The notes: a model not told the origin generated them from the letters alone. A stretch of DNA of 53,135 bases from Peptoniphilaceae bacterium AM52-5BH (GCA_027669155.1 JAQEDR010000006.1:42653-95787), one strand, 5' to 3'; counted from the stretch's first letter, positions 18,080 to 26,021 are shown. Numbers and translations are program-made.

Positions 18080-19420
18080 GTGCAAAGAAAAGATTATTGG
18101 AAAAAATCACTAGCAATTGCCTGGCCTGCCCTTTTGGAATTCTTCTTTATATCAATTGCAGATATAATCGATACCTTCATGGTATCTGGTATGGGACCTA
18201 GTGCTGTCGCAGCCATTGGCCTTACTACCCAGCCTAAATTTATAGCTCTTACCATATTCTTCTCCATAAATGCAGCCGTATCGGCCTTGGTTGCGAGAAG
18301 ACAGGGGGAAGGAGATAGGAAAGAAGCTAACAGGACTCTTCTAACAGCTATCTATATAGTAATAGCCTTTGTAATCCTAGTAGACCTTGTGATGATGCCC
18401 TTCCTCTCCCCAATCCTTAAGTTTGCTGGGTCCAATCCTGAAACTCACGAGCTTTCCATAGCTTACTTTCAAATAATAATGGGTGGGCTTATCTTTAACG
18501 CCCTAGCTATGGTAATTAACGCTGGGCACAGGGGTTGTGGTAATACACAAATTGCCTTCGTATCAAACCTAGTTAGCTCACTTGTTAATATTACATTTAA
18601 CTACCTTTTAATCTACGGAAACTTTGGCTTTCCTGCTCTAGGCATAAGAGGAGCTGCCATTGCGACTGTTCTAGGAACAGTGGTGGCAAGTATAATGTGC
18701 ATCATTTCTCTAACGAGGAAATCTTCCTACCTAAACTTCAAACAATTTGTGAAAGCGAAGTTTGCATACAGCAAGAAAATCGCCAAATCCATTGCAAGTC
18801 TCGGCTCAAATATCTTTGTTGAAAACGTCTCAGCAAGAATCGGATTTCTCGTGACAGCCATTACTGCGGCAAGTCTTGGAACAGAAATATTTGCTGCCCA
18901 CAACGTAGGAATGAACCTCCTATCCCTCACCTTCTCCCTAGGTAATGGAATGCAAGTAGCAGCCATTGCCCTATCAGGTAACGCCCTAGGAGCAGAAGAT
19001 AAAGAAGGAGCCAAGACCTACGGCAAGGTCTGCCAAGAGATCGGCTTTGCCCTATCGGTAATAGTCTCAATCATACTGATATTCTTCGGAAGAAATATCT
19101 TTGGCCTCTTCTTCAAAGATCCAGATATAATCGAATATGGTGTAATAATTACTAGATTTTTAACAGTAATAGTCCTCCTACAAATCTCCCAAACAATCTA
19201 CGGAGGCTGCCTCAGAGCGGCAGGAGATGTCAAATATACCCTCTTTGTAGCCCTCTTATCTGTAACCTTTATCAGAAGTGCCGTAACCCTAATTGCGGTA
19301 AATGTCCTAAGCCTCGGCATCATGGGAATCTGGCTAGGAATCCTATCAGATCAGGCATCAAGATTTATTTGCCTAAGACAGAGATTCCACCAAGGAAACT
19401 GGGTCAACAAGAAAATATAA
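18080..19420 (+). CDS. MATE-family efflux transporter
   Basis: A 446-aa cytoplasmic membrane antiporter that expels drugs or metabolites using a Na+ or H+ gradient. Twelve hydrophobic segments are visible, with the family blocks AWPALLEFFFISIADIIDTF near the N-terminus, AGHRGCGNTQIAF in the middle and GCLRAAGDVKYTLF in the second half. The start is GTG 18080, preceded by GAGGGGG, 9 nt after the kinase gene. It ends before a good hairpin terminator. The cargo is not known. Confidence 0.93.
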   Translation: MQRKDYWKKSLAIAWPALLEFFFISIADIIDTFMVSGMGPSAVAAIGLTTQPKFIALTIFFSINAAVSALVARRQGEGDRKEANRTLLTAIYIVIAFVILVDLVMMPFLSPILKFAGSNPETHELSIAYFQIIMGGLIFNALAMVINAGHRGCGNTQIAFVSNLVSSLVNITFNYLLIYGNFGFPALGIRGAAIATVLGTVVASIMCIISLTRKSSYLNFKQFVKAKFAYSKKIAKSIASLGSNIFVENVSARIGFLVTAITAASLGTEIFAAHNVGMNLLSLTFSLGNGMQVAAIALSGNALGAEDKEGAKTYGKVCQEIGFALSVIVSIILIFFGRNIFGLFFKDPDIIEYGVIITRFLTVIVLLQISQTIYGGCLRAAGDVKYTLFVALLSVTFIRSAVTLIAVNVLSLGIMGIWLGILSDQASRFICLRQRFHQGNWVNKKI

Positions 19421-19423
19421 CAC

Positions 19424-19460
19424 AAAGGAGAGCCTTCCTAATGGGAGCACTCTCCTTTTT
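19424..19460 (+). terminator. Terminator of the MATE gene
   Basis: AAAGGAGAG (19424-19432) pairs with CTCTCCTTT (19450-19458) and is followed by more T. Confidence 0.85.
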
Positions 19461-19499
19461 CTTAACTCATTCTCAAATATAAATAGCTAGCAAATCCCC

Positions 19500-19528
19500 T
19501 TGTCTTTTGTAACAAAATATGCTAGAAT
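19500..19528 (+). promoter_or_regulatory. tRNA-Ala promoter
   Basis: TTGTCT (19500-19505), a 17-nt spacer and TAGAAT (19523-19528), ending 11 nt before the mature tRNA. Confidence 0.7.
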
Positions 19529-19539
19529 AGATACATCTT

Positions 19540-19615
19540 GGGGCATTAGCTCAGTTGGGAGAGCGCTTGACTGGCAGTCAAGAGGCCAAGGGTTCAAGTC
19601 CCTTATGCTCCACCA
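19540..19615 (+). tRNA. tRNA-Ala (anticodon GGC)
   Basis: A complete 76-nt cloverleaf. Acceptor GGGGCAT pairs with ATGCTCC (one G-U), the D arm is GCTC/GAGC, the anticodon stem CTTGA/TCAAG has loop CTGGCAG giving anticodon GGC, and the T arm is AAGGG-TTCAAGT-CCCTT. The CCA end is encoded. A promoter lies just upstream. The region downstream is full of accessory fragments, so the tRNA 3' end may have served as an integration target. Confidence 0.97.
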
Positions 19616-19658
19616 AAAGAATCAAGAGAAATCAAAAGGATTCAAATCACTGTTTTGT

Positions 19659-19674
19659 AGAGGTTCAAACCTCT
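19659..19674 (+). other. T-arm-like hairpin downstream of tRNA-Ala
   Basis: AGAGG-TTCAAA-CCTCT resembles a tRNA T arm, but no acceptor, D or anticodon arm can be built around it. It could be the remnant of a second tRNA or of an attachment-site duplication. Confidence 0.3.
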
Positions 19675-19750
19675 CGAGAAGCAAGAAAAATCAAATTAAC
19701 GTAACAAGAACTGAATTAGTTATCATGAAAAATAAGAGGATTTGGGTCTT

Positions 19751-20023
19751 TTATTTATTTTCTTCTACATATTCAATTTTTTCCTTATCCATAACTGAAT
19801 CTGGGATCATTTTGCTTGTTATATAAATTAGAAATGGAAGGACGATTGCATCATCCAAAATTCCTAAAAAAGGAATCATATCATTTATCAAATCGGCAGG
19901 CATTACTGCATATAAAATTGCTCCAAGTCCCAAAAGTTTTACAAGTTTTGGAGTTTTTTTATCTTTCTTAGCCGTAGCAAAAAGAACAATCGATGAATTT
20001 TTAAAAGATAATGAAATGTAAGT
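19751..20023 (-). pseudogene. DUF1232 (YkvA-like) membrane protein remnant without a start codon
   Basis: The frame encodes KLVKLLGLGAILYAVMPADL and INDMIPFLGILDDAIVLPFL, the typical DUF1232 block with two hydrophobic stretches and the conserved DLI..DFIP/LGxLDD pattern. It is open back to a TAA at 20024-20026, but there is no ATG and no ribosome site; a TTG at 19931-19933 would start inside the domain. I read it as 5'-truncated. A short functional protein from TTG cannot be excluded. The family's function is unknown. Confidence 0.6.
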
Positions 20024-20091
20024 TTATCTTTCTACTTTTGGAAAAGATATCCTGTCTTTAATTATGGGATAGGAAAAAGGGATATAAAAAA

Positions 20092-20120
20092 TTGAAAAAA
20101 ATAATTTTTTCCGGTATAAG
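20092..20120 (+). promoter_or_regulatory. Promoter of the LDCC small-protein gene
   Basis: TTGAAA (20092-20097), a 17-nt spacer and TATAAG (20115-20120), about 45 nt before the start codon. Confidence 0.55.
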
Positions 20121-20165
20121 TATTATTGTAGAAAATTTACAAATAATTACCCGAGGAGGTAAAAT

Positions 20166-20294
20166 ATGAAAATCTTTGAATCAATAAAAAATAGATGGGA
20201 AAAATTCTTGAAAAATCTAGCAAAAGAAAATAAAAAATCTTTTGGAAATGAAAGATTAGATTGTTGTTCATTGAACAAAAGAGAATATAAATAA
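20166..20294 (+). CDS. LDCC-motif putative metal-binding small protein (42 aa)
   Basis: A 42-residue protein beginning MKIFESIKNRWEKFLKNLA and ending FGNERLDCCSLNKREYK. It has an optimal GAGGAGGT ribosome site 6 nt upstream and its own promoter. The FGNERLDCC segment matches the small, uncharacterised LDCC-motif family of Firmicutes, in which the two adjacent cysteines are thought to bind metal. The N-terminal two thirds is a basic amphipathic helix. It is probably a genuine gene because motif, start signal and length all agree. Function is unknown. A hairpin belonging to an IS3-type left end follows directly and would also stop its transcript. Confidence 0.8.
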   Translation: MKIFESIKNRWEKFLKNLAKENKKSFGNERLDCCSLNKREYK

Positions 20295-20296
20295 AG

Positions 20297-20400
20297 AAAA
20301 AAATGACCTCGGCGGTGACTGAACTGACCCCCAAAAGTTAGATCTAAAAACTAACTTAAGGAGGTCATTTTTTTAATGGCAAAATATAGCCCAAACTTCC
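20297..20400 (+). mobile_element. Left end of an IS3-family element (remnant)
   Basis: An outer stem ATGACCTC (20303-20310) / GAGGTCAT (20361-20368) encloses CTGAACTGACCCCCAAAA, a terminal sequence typical of IS3/IS150-type elements, and an inner hairpin GTTAG/CTAAC. Then come a T-run and ATG GCA AAA TAT AGC CCA AAC TTC (MAKYSPNF), the usual beginning of OrfA. The transposase reading frame is lost after about 8 codons. The rest of the element is absent. Confidence 0.65.
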
Positions 20401-20512
20401 TTACTTGCTTTACTCTTACTATACCCGTAAACGTTAGCATTTACACTAATAGGGCGAAGCTTTCCAGCTCTATTAAAGTCTTTATATAGCTGCCTTTGCC
20501 TTTGTAATCTGA
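20395..20512 (-). other. Unidentified coding-like fragment between element remnants
   Basis: The minus strand reads QLYKDFNRAGKLRPISVNAN and continues VYGYSKSKAS, open but without start or stop of its own. It may be the tail of a phage- or plasmid-type gene. I cannot name it. The segment marks a join between unrelated fragments. Confidence 0.25.
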
Positions 20513-20698
20513 CCTGGGCTATTAGCTTGCTTGCGGCAATGTATACTAAGAGAAGGTCTACCCTTTAGTGTAGAATTACCTCAATATAGCGAAAAAACTC
20601 TTAAGGCTATGGCAGTGGCTAAGATAATATCTTCTAGCGAAGAAACGCTTTCCTATTCATCAATTGATGATTTAAAGAAAGCACTTCTCTCTGACTAA
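20513..20698 (+). pseudogene. DinJ/RelB-type antitoxin remnant (C-terminal part)
   Basis: The frame open from 20513 encodes LACLRQCILREGLPFSVELP and ends LKKALLSD. This fits the back half of a DinJ/RelB antitoxin, the LREGLPF block being typical. There is no start codon with a ribosome site, and a TGA precedes it in frame at 20510-20512, so the DNA-binding N-terminal half is missing. Its TAA overlaps the toxin ATG (TAATG), the usual coupling of such pairs. Confidence 0.6.
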
Positions 20699-20976
20699 TG
20701 TATAGGATAAAATTTACTAATACATTCAAGAAGTCCTATAAGCGTGCCGTAAAACGTGGCTTAGATATCTCTCTTTTAGATAAGGTTATCGAGAAATTAT
20801 CTAAGGGCCATACACTAGAGGCTAAATACAAAAACCATGAGCTTAGGGGTAAGTATCAATGATTTAATGAATGTCATATAAAACCTGACCGGTTATTGAT
20901 ATATCTAATAGAAGACGATATCCTAACTCTTACCCTAGTTGATACAGGTAGTCACTCAGATTTATTCGACCTATAG
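20698..20976 (+). pseudogene. YafQ/RelE-type mRNA interferase toxin with in-frame TGA
   Basis: The 92-codon frame encodes FKKSYKRAVKRGLDISLLDK, LEAKYKNHELRGKYQ, stop, FNECHIKPDRLLIYLIEDD and HSDLF. The layout and the ECHI, PDxLLIY and final HSDLF blocks identify a YafQ-type ribosome-dependent RNase. TGA at 20860-20862 falls after GKYQ and cuts off the catalytic half, which is otherwise well kept. With the antitoxin also truncated, the pair is dead, as expected if toxin was silenced first or together. Confidence 0.75.
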
Positions 20977-21086
20977 GCCATCTTTGGTATGGCTTTTTAA
21001 ATTGCTAATTTATTCCCCTAATGTACATAATTAGAGAACACAAAAAGCGACTGTAACACTGCAGTCTCCTAAATCTTCTTGATTAT

Positions 21087-21518
21087 TTAGATTATATTTA
21101 ATTCTTTTCTCAAAGCATCCTGTAATAACATTGAAAAATTGATGTTATTCTCAATTCCAGCTTCATTAAGATAACTTGGAATTGATAATGTTTTTTTGAC
21201 CGTTTTTCTGCTAGATTTTTTTACATAATCAGTTAAATCTAGGGATACATAATTTTTGAAGCTACCCTCATATGAAAAGTATTCTTCATCGTCCTGATCT
21301 AGCTTTACCCCAATGTCATTTATATTAGAGGCTTTAGGAATATCTTTAGATTTAGTGTAGTATTCAAACAAGTATGTCCCTAGAGCATCTTGAGCCATTT
21401 TGAAGGCATCATCAATACTATCACCACATGATATACATCCTTCTAAATCTGGAAAAATTACTGTATAAGCTTCGCTATCTTTTTCTTTTAAAAATAAAGC
21501 TGGGTAATTTACAAACAT
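21087..21518 (-). CDS. hicB: HicB-family antitoxin
   Basis: A 143-aa antitoxin. Residues 1-60 form the partly degraded RNase-H-like HicB fold (YPALFLKEKDSEAYTVIFPD, LEGCISCGDSIDDAF), and residues about 105-143 (KKTLSIPSYLNEAGIENNIN, FSMLLQDALRKEL) are a ribbon-helix-helix-like DNA-binding tail. It neutralises HicA and represses the operon. It lies 38 nt after hicA, with a small hairpin between, and has AGGAGTG before its ATG. It is intact and of normal length. Confidence 0.92.
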   Translation of the reverse strand: MFVNYPALFLKEKDSEAYTVIFPDLEGCISCGDSIDDAFKMAQDALGTYLFEYYTKSKDIPKASNINDIGVKLDQDDEEYFSYEGSFKNYVSLDLTDYVKKSSRKTVKKTLSIPSYLNEAGIENNINFSMLLQDALRKELNII

Positions 21519-21552
21519 ACAATCACTCCTAGTAAGTATTTTATGGTAAGGA

Positions 21553-21569
21553 GGGGCTATTTAAGCCCC
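21553..21569 (-). other. Hairpin at the hicA-hicB junction
   Basis: GGGGCT-ATTTA-AGCCCC overlaps the hicA stop codon. There is no T-run after it on the minus strand, so it is unlikely to terminate. It could lower or couple hicB expression, or protect the hicA message. Confidence 0.45.
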
Positions 21570-21751
21570 GCTTGTTTCAAGATTACATGCTCAGTTCCTT
21601 TAGGTAGGTCCTTGCCTCCATGATTGGGAACTATTGTAATCCTGCCATTCTTAAAGTTTTTGAACTTCTTATGTGAACCATCCCCAGATGGTATATAAGT
21701 AAATCCATTTTTCTTTAAGAGCTTAATCATCTGCTTTGACGTCTTCGGCAT
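21557..21751 (-). CDS. hicA: HicA-family mRNA interferase toxin
   Basis: A 64-aa double-stranded-RNA-binding-like toxin that cleaves mRNA during translation. KTSKQMIKLLKKNGF, the catalytic-His loop SGDGSHKKFKN and ITIVPNHGGKDLPKGT followed by ILKQAGLK cover the whole family. AGGAGGAAATC precedes the ATG. It is the first gene of the hicAB operon and sits in the accessory block after tRNA-Ala beside a dead YafQ-type pair, so this locus has collected toxin-antitoxin modules. Confidence 0.94.
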   Translation of the reverse strand: MPKTSKQMIKLLKKNGFTYIPSGDGSHKKFKNFKNGRITIVPNHGGKDLPKGTEHVILKQAGLK

Positions 21752-21773
21752 ATGATTTCCTCCTTACACTTAT

Positions 21774-21801
21774 ATTATACGTATCATTACGTGTTATTCA
21801 A
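21774..21801 (-). promoter_or_regulatory. hicAB promoter with internal operator dyad
   Basis: On the minus strand TTGAAT (21796-21801), a 16-nt spacer and TATAAT (21774-21779). An inverted repeat ACGTA-N4-TACGT at 21779-21792 fills the spacer and abuts the -10, well placed for HicB autorepression. Confidence 0.7.
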
Positions 21802-21966
21802 TTTATATCTTAAATTTCTTTACTATTTTTAAAAAACTCCAATTCTCTATATAACAGATATTACAGATTTCTTTTATTCAGTTCATCTTTCAGCCTAAAC
21901 AAGCTAATATTTCACTACTAATCTGCCAAATAATATCTAGATTTTAAAAAATATCTCTTCAAAATA

Positions 21967-22010
21967 TTGACAAGAAATATATACCTTAGTAAAATTACTA
22001 ACAGTGTTAG
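21967..22010 (+). promoter_or_regulatory. Promoter and perfect 13-bp operator palindrome of the MarR/ABC operon
   Basis: A consensus TTGACA (21967-21972), a 17-nt spacer and TAAAAT (21990-21995) form a strong promoter. CTAACA-G-TGTTAG at 21998-22010, a perfect palindrome, covers the expected transcript start. It suits repression by the MarR protein encoded next. Confidence 0.85.
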
Positions 22011-22024
22011 CTAAAGGAGTTTTT

Positions 22025-22507
22025 ATGGATGATAATTTAGTTGAAAGATTGATTAGAAGTTTATATAAAATAGGCCACGGTAATTCTAGTAAGAAGTTAA
22101 ACAATTCGGTTAGGGGCGAGAATATGGCCCTAGCTTTAATTAGCAAGAATAAAGGTTCTATCTACCCTAAGGATATAGAGAAAAAGATGGGGATTTCTAG
22201 TGCTAGAGTTTCTAAGATTATCAAGGGACTCGAAGAGAAAAAACTCGTTATAAGAAATCCCGACAAGGAAGATAAAAGAAAAACTCTTGTTATCCTAACC
22301 AATCGCGGAAAGAAGTTTGAAAATCTCAGGAAAGAGAAGATTAATTTTACTCTTACTTCAATGCTAGAGCTTTTAGGAGAAGAAGATGGGGCTGATTTTG
22401 TAAGAATAATAGAAAAAATCGAAAAGTCTATGCCTCAGATAAGAAATATGTGTGAAGAAAAATTTGGAGATTCAGCTTATGATAAAGATTTTGAAATATT
22501 TAAATAA
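22025..22507 (+). CDS. MarR-family transcriptional regulator
   Basis: A 160-aa winged-helix repressor. The DNA-binding part spans about residues 30-100 (SKNKGSIYPKDIEKKMGISS, ARVSKIIKGLEEKKLVIRNP, EDKRKTLVILTNRGK). I start at ATG 22025, 5 nt after AAAGGAG; an earlier GTG at 22004 lies inside the operator palindrome. It heads a three-gene operon with two ABC half-transporters, and its C-terminus overlaps the first of them by 29 nt. Autorepression through the 13-bp palindrome is likely, with a drug or toxic compound as inducer. Confidence 0.92.
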   Translation: MDDNLVERLIRSLYKIGHGNSSKKLNNSVRGENMALALISKNKGSIYPKDIEKKMGISSARVSKIIKGLEEKKLVIRNPDKEDKRKTLVILTNRGKKFENLRKEKINFTLTSMLELLGEEDGADFVRIIEKIEKSMPQIRNMCEEKFGDSAYDKDFEIFK

Positions 22508-24230
22508 AAAACAAGGCCTTCAAATATTTGTAAGCCTACTTTTGATAGTAGCTTCTGTGTATTTGGACCTAAAGATTCCTGACTATATGGCAAAGATTAC
22601 CATGTATGTCCAAACCCCTGGCCACAGTGTAAGTGAAATCATGGGAGAAGGTAAATGGATGATCCTTGCTGCCTTGGCTTCTCTCTTATCTGCAGTCTTA
22701 GTCGGTTACCTATCTAGTGTAATCTCTTCGTCCTTTGCCAAAGATCTAAGATCGAGACTTTTTGCCAAGGTAGAGTCTTTCTCCCAAAAGGAAATTAACG
22801 AGTTTTCGACTGCAAGTCTTATAACAAGATCAACAAACGACATCACCCAAATCCAAATGGCGATTATAATGGGCCTACAAATCCTAATCAAGGCTCCAAT
22901 CATGGCTGTTTGGGCCATTACAAAAATCTATAACAAGGGCTTTGAGTGGACTGTCGCCACAGCCATCACCCTTCTTATCCTTATAGTTTTTGTAGCTATC
23001 GTAATGATTTTGGTTATGCCTAAGTTTAAGATAATGCAGAGTTTAACTGATAATATCAACAGAGTCCTAAGGGAGAACTTGACAGGACTTTCTGTAATAA
23101 GGGCCTACAATTCCGAAAGCTATAGGGAAGATAAATTTGCCGAGGCCAACGAAGAATTGACCCAGACTCAGCTTTTTACAAGTAAGATAATGGCGACACT
23201 CTTTCCTACAATTAACCTTGCCATGTCTATTCTTACCCTTGTGATTTATTTTATAGGAGCAGGTCTAATAAGCGAGGCCGGCCTTATGGATAAGTACACC
23301 CTCTTTTCCGATATGGTCGTATTTTCTTCCTACGCCATGCAGGTTATCATGTCCTTTATGATGATGAGTATGATTTTTATAATGCTGCCAAGGGCGGAAG
23401 TGTCTGCTAGTCGTATCAATGAAGTCCTAGATACAGAAATCTCAATAGCAGATGGATCTAAAGAAAAGATAGTAGAGAAAAGTCCTTATATCATAGAATT
23501 TGATAATGTATCCTTCAAATACCAAGACTCTGAACAATATATACTCAAAGATTTAAACTTTAAGATAAAAAAGGGCGAGAAGGTCGCCATAATCGGCTCT
23601 ACTGGATCAGGTAAGAGTACAATCCTAAATCTCTTGATGAGGTTTTACGATCCGAGCGAAGGATCTATCAAGATAGATGGCATGGATATTAGAGACTTTA
23701 AGCTTTCTGACCTCTACGATAAACTTGGTCCAGTCTTGCAGAAATCCTTCCTCTTTAAGGGCGATATCAAGTCAAATATTTCCTTCACAGATGAGTCTTT
23801 CGATTTGGACAAAATCAAGAAAGCAGCAGATATTGCCCAAGCGAGCGAGTTTATAGAAAAATATGATGATAAATTCGATCACGAGATAGCCCAACTTGGT
23901 AAAAACGTATCAGGAGGACAAAAGCAAAGACTTGCCATAGCAAGGGCCATCTACAAGAACCCTGACATATATCTTTTCGATGACTCCTTCTCTGCCCTAG
24001 ACTTTAAGACTGATCGTGACTTAAGACATAGGTTAAAAGAAGCTTATCCAGAAGCTACGACCCTAGTTGTTGCCCAGAGAGTCGGTTCAATTATGGATTC
24101 TGATCAGATAATAGTTCTTGATAATGGAGAAATAGTAGGGCTCGGCAAGCACAAGGACCTTCTTCAAGCTTGTGAGGTCTACAAGGAAATAGCTAGTTCG
24201 CAACTTAGCAAGGAGGAATTAGATGGCTAA
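22479..24230 (+). CDS. Heterodimeric ABC multidrug exporter, degenerate-site subunit
   Basis: A 583-aa half-transporter: six membrane helices (about residues 10-310) fused to an ATPase domain (about 340-575). Walker A is GSTGSGKST and the signature is VSGGQKQR. Walker B ends FDDSFSALD, with Asp in place of the catalytic Glu, and the switch His is Gln (VVAQRVGS). These changes mark the non-hydrolysing site of TM287/288- or BmrCD-type heterodimers. The start is ATG 22479 after GGAG; an in-frame ATG at 22452 is less likely. Its end overlaps the next gene by 8 nt. Export of drugs or lipids is expected. Confidence 0.92.
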   Translation: MIKILKYLNKKQGLQIFVSLLLIVASVYLDLKIPDYMAKITMYVQTPGHSVSEIMGEGKWMILAALASLLSAVLVGYLSSVISSSFAKDLRSRLFAKVESFSQKEINEFSTASLITRSTNDITQIQMAIIMGLQILIKAPIMAVWAITKIYNKGFEWTVATAITLLILIVFVAIVMILVMPKFKIMQSLTDNINRVLRENLTGLSVIRAYNSESYREDKFAEANEELTQTQLFTSKIMATLFPTINLAMSILTLVIYFIGAGLISEAGLMDKYTLFSDMVVFSSYAMQVIMSFMMMSMIFIMLPRAEVSASRINEVLDTEISIADGSKEKIVEKSPYIIEFDNVSFKYQDSEQYILKDLNFKIKKGEKVAIIGSTGSGKSTILNLLMRFYDPSEGSIKIDGMDIRDFKLSDLYDKLGPVLQKSFLFKGDIKSNISFTDESFDLDKIKKAADIAQASEFIEKYDDKFDHEIAQLGKNVSGGQKQRLAIARAIYKNPDIYLFDDSFSALDFKTDRDLRHRLKEAYPEATTLVVAQRVGSIMDSDQIIVLDNGEIVGLGKHKDLLQACEVYKEIASSQLSKEELDG

Positions 24231-26016
24231 GAAAGATTTACAAAAAAATAAAAATTTCAAAAAAACAATGAAAGAGCTGATGGTCTATATCAAGCCATAT
24301 CTGCCTTTGATAGTAATCTCTCTTATTGCATCAATTGTAGCGACCATCCTACAAATCATAGGTCCTGATAAGCTTAAGCTTATCACAAATGAGATAAGTG
24401 CGGGGCTTCCTCAAATGGTAGAAGGCAAGCCCATAGTTAAGGCGATTGATATGGAAGCAGTAAAGAGCATCTCCCTAACTCTTCTAATCTTCTACCTAGC
24501 CTCCCTTATTCTAAATATGGTCCAATCCTTTATTATGGCAGATGTTACACAGAATATATCGAAGAGCTTTAGGGAGAAAATCTCACAAAAGATAAACAAA
24601 CTTCCCTTTTCCTACTTCGATACGACAAGCATTGGAGATATCCTCTCAAGAGTTACCAACGACGTAGATACCATAAGCCAAAGCTTAAACCAGGCCGTTG
24701 GAAATCTTCTTACGAGTATCATCATGCTAGTAGGCTCTCTTATAATGATGCTAATAAACTCCCCTGCCCTTACCCTTACCACAATCCTAAGCTCTGTCCT
24801 AGGCTTCATCTTGATGGCAATAATTATGAAAAAGTCCCAGACCTACTTTAAGGACCAACAAAAAAACCTAGGAGCAATCAACGGACAAATCGAAGAAGTC
24901 TACACAGGACACGACGTAGTAAAGGCCTACAATGCGGGCTCTAGGGTTATAGAAGAGTTTGAAGTAACCAACGAAAAGCTTTATACAAGTGCCTGGAAGA
25001 GTCAGTTCCTATCAGGCCTTATGATGCCAATCATGCAGTTTTCTGGAAACTTCTCTTATGTGATGGTTTGTATAGTAGGAGGAGCCCTTGCCATAGACGG
25101 TAAGATTTCTTTCGGTGTCATAGTTGCCTTTATGATTTATGTAAGACTTTTCACCCAACCTCTCTCCCAAATCGCCCAAGGCTTCAATACCCTCCAAAGG
25201 GCTGCTGCTGCTGGAGAAAGAGTTTTCGAATTCCTCAATGAAAAGGAAGAGGAAAAAGAAGAAGGCAAAATCTACCTTGACAAGGCCAAGGGCCAAGTTG
25301 AATTTCAAAATGTTAAGTTTGGCTACAAGGAAGGTCAAACCATAATCAAGGACTTCAGTGTTAAGGTAAATCCAGGAGAGAAAATTGCCATAGTAGGCCC
25401 TACTGGAGCAGGAAAGACTACCATAGTCAACCTCTTGATGAGATTTTATGAGATAAATAGCGGAAAGATCCTCCTAGATGGAGTGGATACCAAAGATATA
25501 ACAAGAGAAAATCTCAGAGACCAATTCTGCATGGTCCTCCAAGACTCCTGGGTCTTTGAAGGAAGTATCAAGGAAAATATTACTTTCGGCCAAGAAGATA
25601 TCGATGATAGCGAAGTCATAGAAGTCTGTAAGAAAGTAAATCTCGACCACTTCATAAGAACCCTAGAAGATGGCTACGATACAATCCTTAACGACAAACA
25701 GACCCTTTCTCAAGGTCAGCTTCAGCTATTAACCATAGCCCGTGCTATGATAAGCAAGGCCCCTATCCTAATACTTGATGAGGCGACAAGCTCTGTCGAT
25801 ACGAGGACAGAAATTATTGTACAAGACGCCATGGACAAGCTCGCCAAGGGAAGGACCTCCTTTGTCATAGCCCACAGACTTTCAACAATCAAAAACGCCG
25901 ACCTAATACTCGTTATGAAAGACGGCGATATAGTAGAAAAAGGTAAACACGATGAGCTGCTAGAAAAAGGCGGCTTCTACAGAGACCTCTACCAAGCTCA
26001 GTTTGAAAGAAAATAA
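24223..26016 (+). CDS. Heterodimeric ABC multidrug exporter, catalytic subunit
   Basis: A 597-aa half-transporter with six helices followed by an ATPase domain. Walker A is VGPTGAGKTT, Walker B ILILDEATSSVD keeps the catalytic Glu, and the switch IAHRLSTI keeps its His. The signature is LSQGQ rather than LSGGQ. The changes here and in the previous subunit are complementary: together they give one intact and one degenerate ATP site, so the two proteins must work as a pair. AGGAGG precedes the start, which overlaps the previous gene. It is the last gene of the MarR-controlled operon. Confidence 0.94.
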   Translation: MAKKDLQKNKNFKKTMKELMVYIKPYLPLIVISLIASIVATILQIIGPDKLKLITNEISAGLPQMVEGKPIVKAIDMEAVKSISLTLLIFYLASLILNMVQSFIMADVTQNISKSFREKISQKINKLPFSYFDTTSIGDILSRVTNDVDTISQSLNQAVGNLLTSIIMLVGSLIMMLINSPALTLTTILSSVLGFILMAIIMKKSQTYFKDQQKNLGAINGQIEEVYTGHDVVKAYNAGSRVIEEFEVTNEKLYTSAWKSQFLSGLMMPIMQFSGNFSYVMVCIVGGALAIDGKISFGVIVAFMIYVRLFTQPLSQIAQGFNTLQRAAAAGERVFEFLNEKEEEKEEGKIYLDKAKGQVEFQNVKFGYKEGQTIIKDFSVKVNPGEKIAIVGPTGAGKTTIVNLLMRFYEINSGKILLDGVDTKDITRENLRDQFCMVLQDSWVFEGSIKENITFGQEDIDDSEVIEVCKKVNLDHFIRTLEDGYDTILNDKQTLSQGQLQLLTIARAMISKAPILILDEATSSVDTRTEIIVQDAMDKLAKGRTSFVIAHRLSTIKNADLILVMKDGDIVEKGKHDELLEKGGFYRDLYQAQFERK

Positions 26017-26021
26017 AATGA

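Noticed and set aside
19500..19826. 108-codon ORF over tRNA-Ala
   Set aside because: It reads straight through the tRNA gene and its promoter.
20860..20862. Recoded TGA (Trp or selenocysteine) in the YafQ-like gene
   Set aside because: Other genes here use TGA as a normal stop, and no recoding structure is apparent; the paired antitoxin is also broken.
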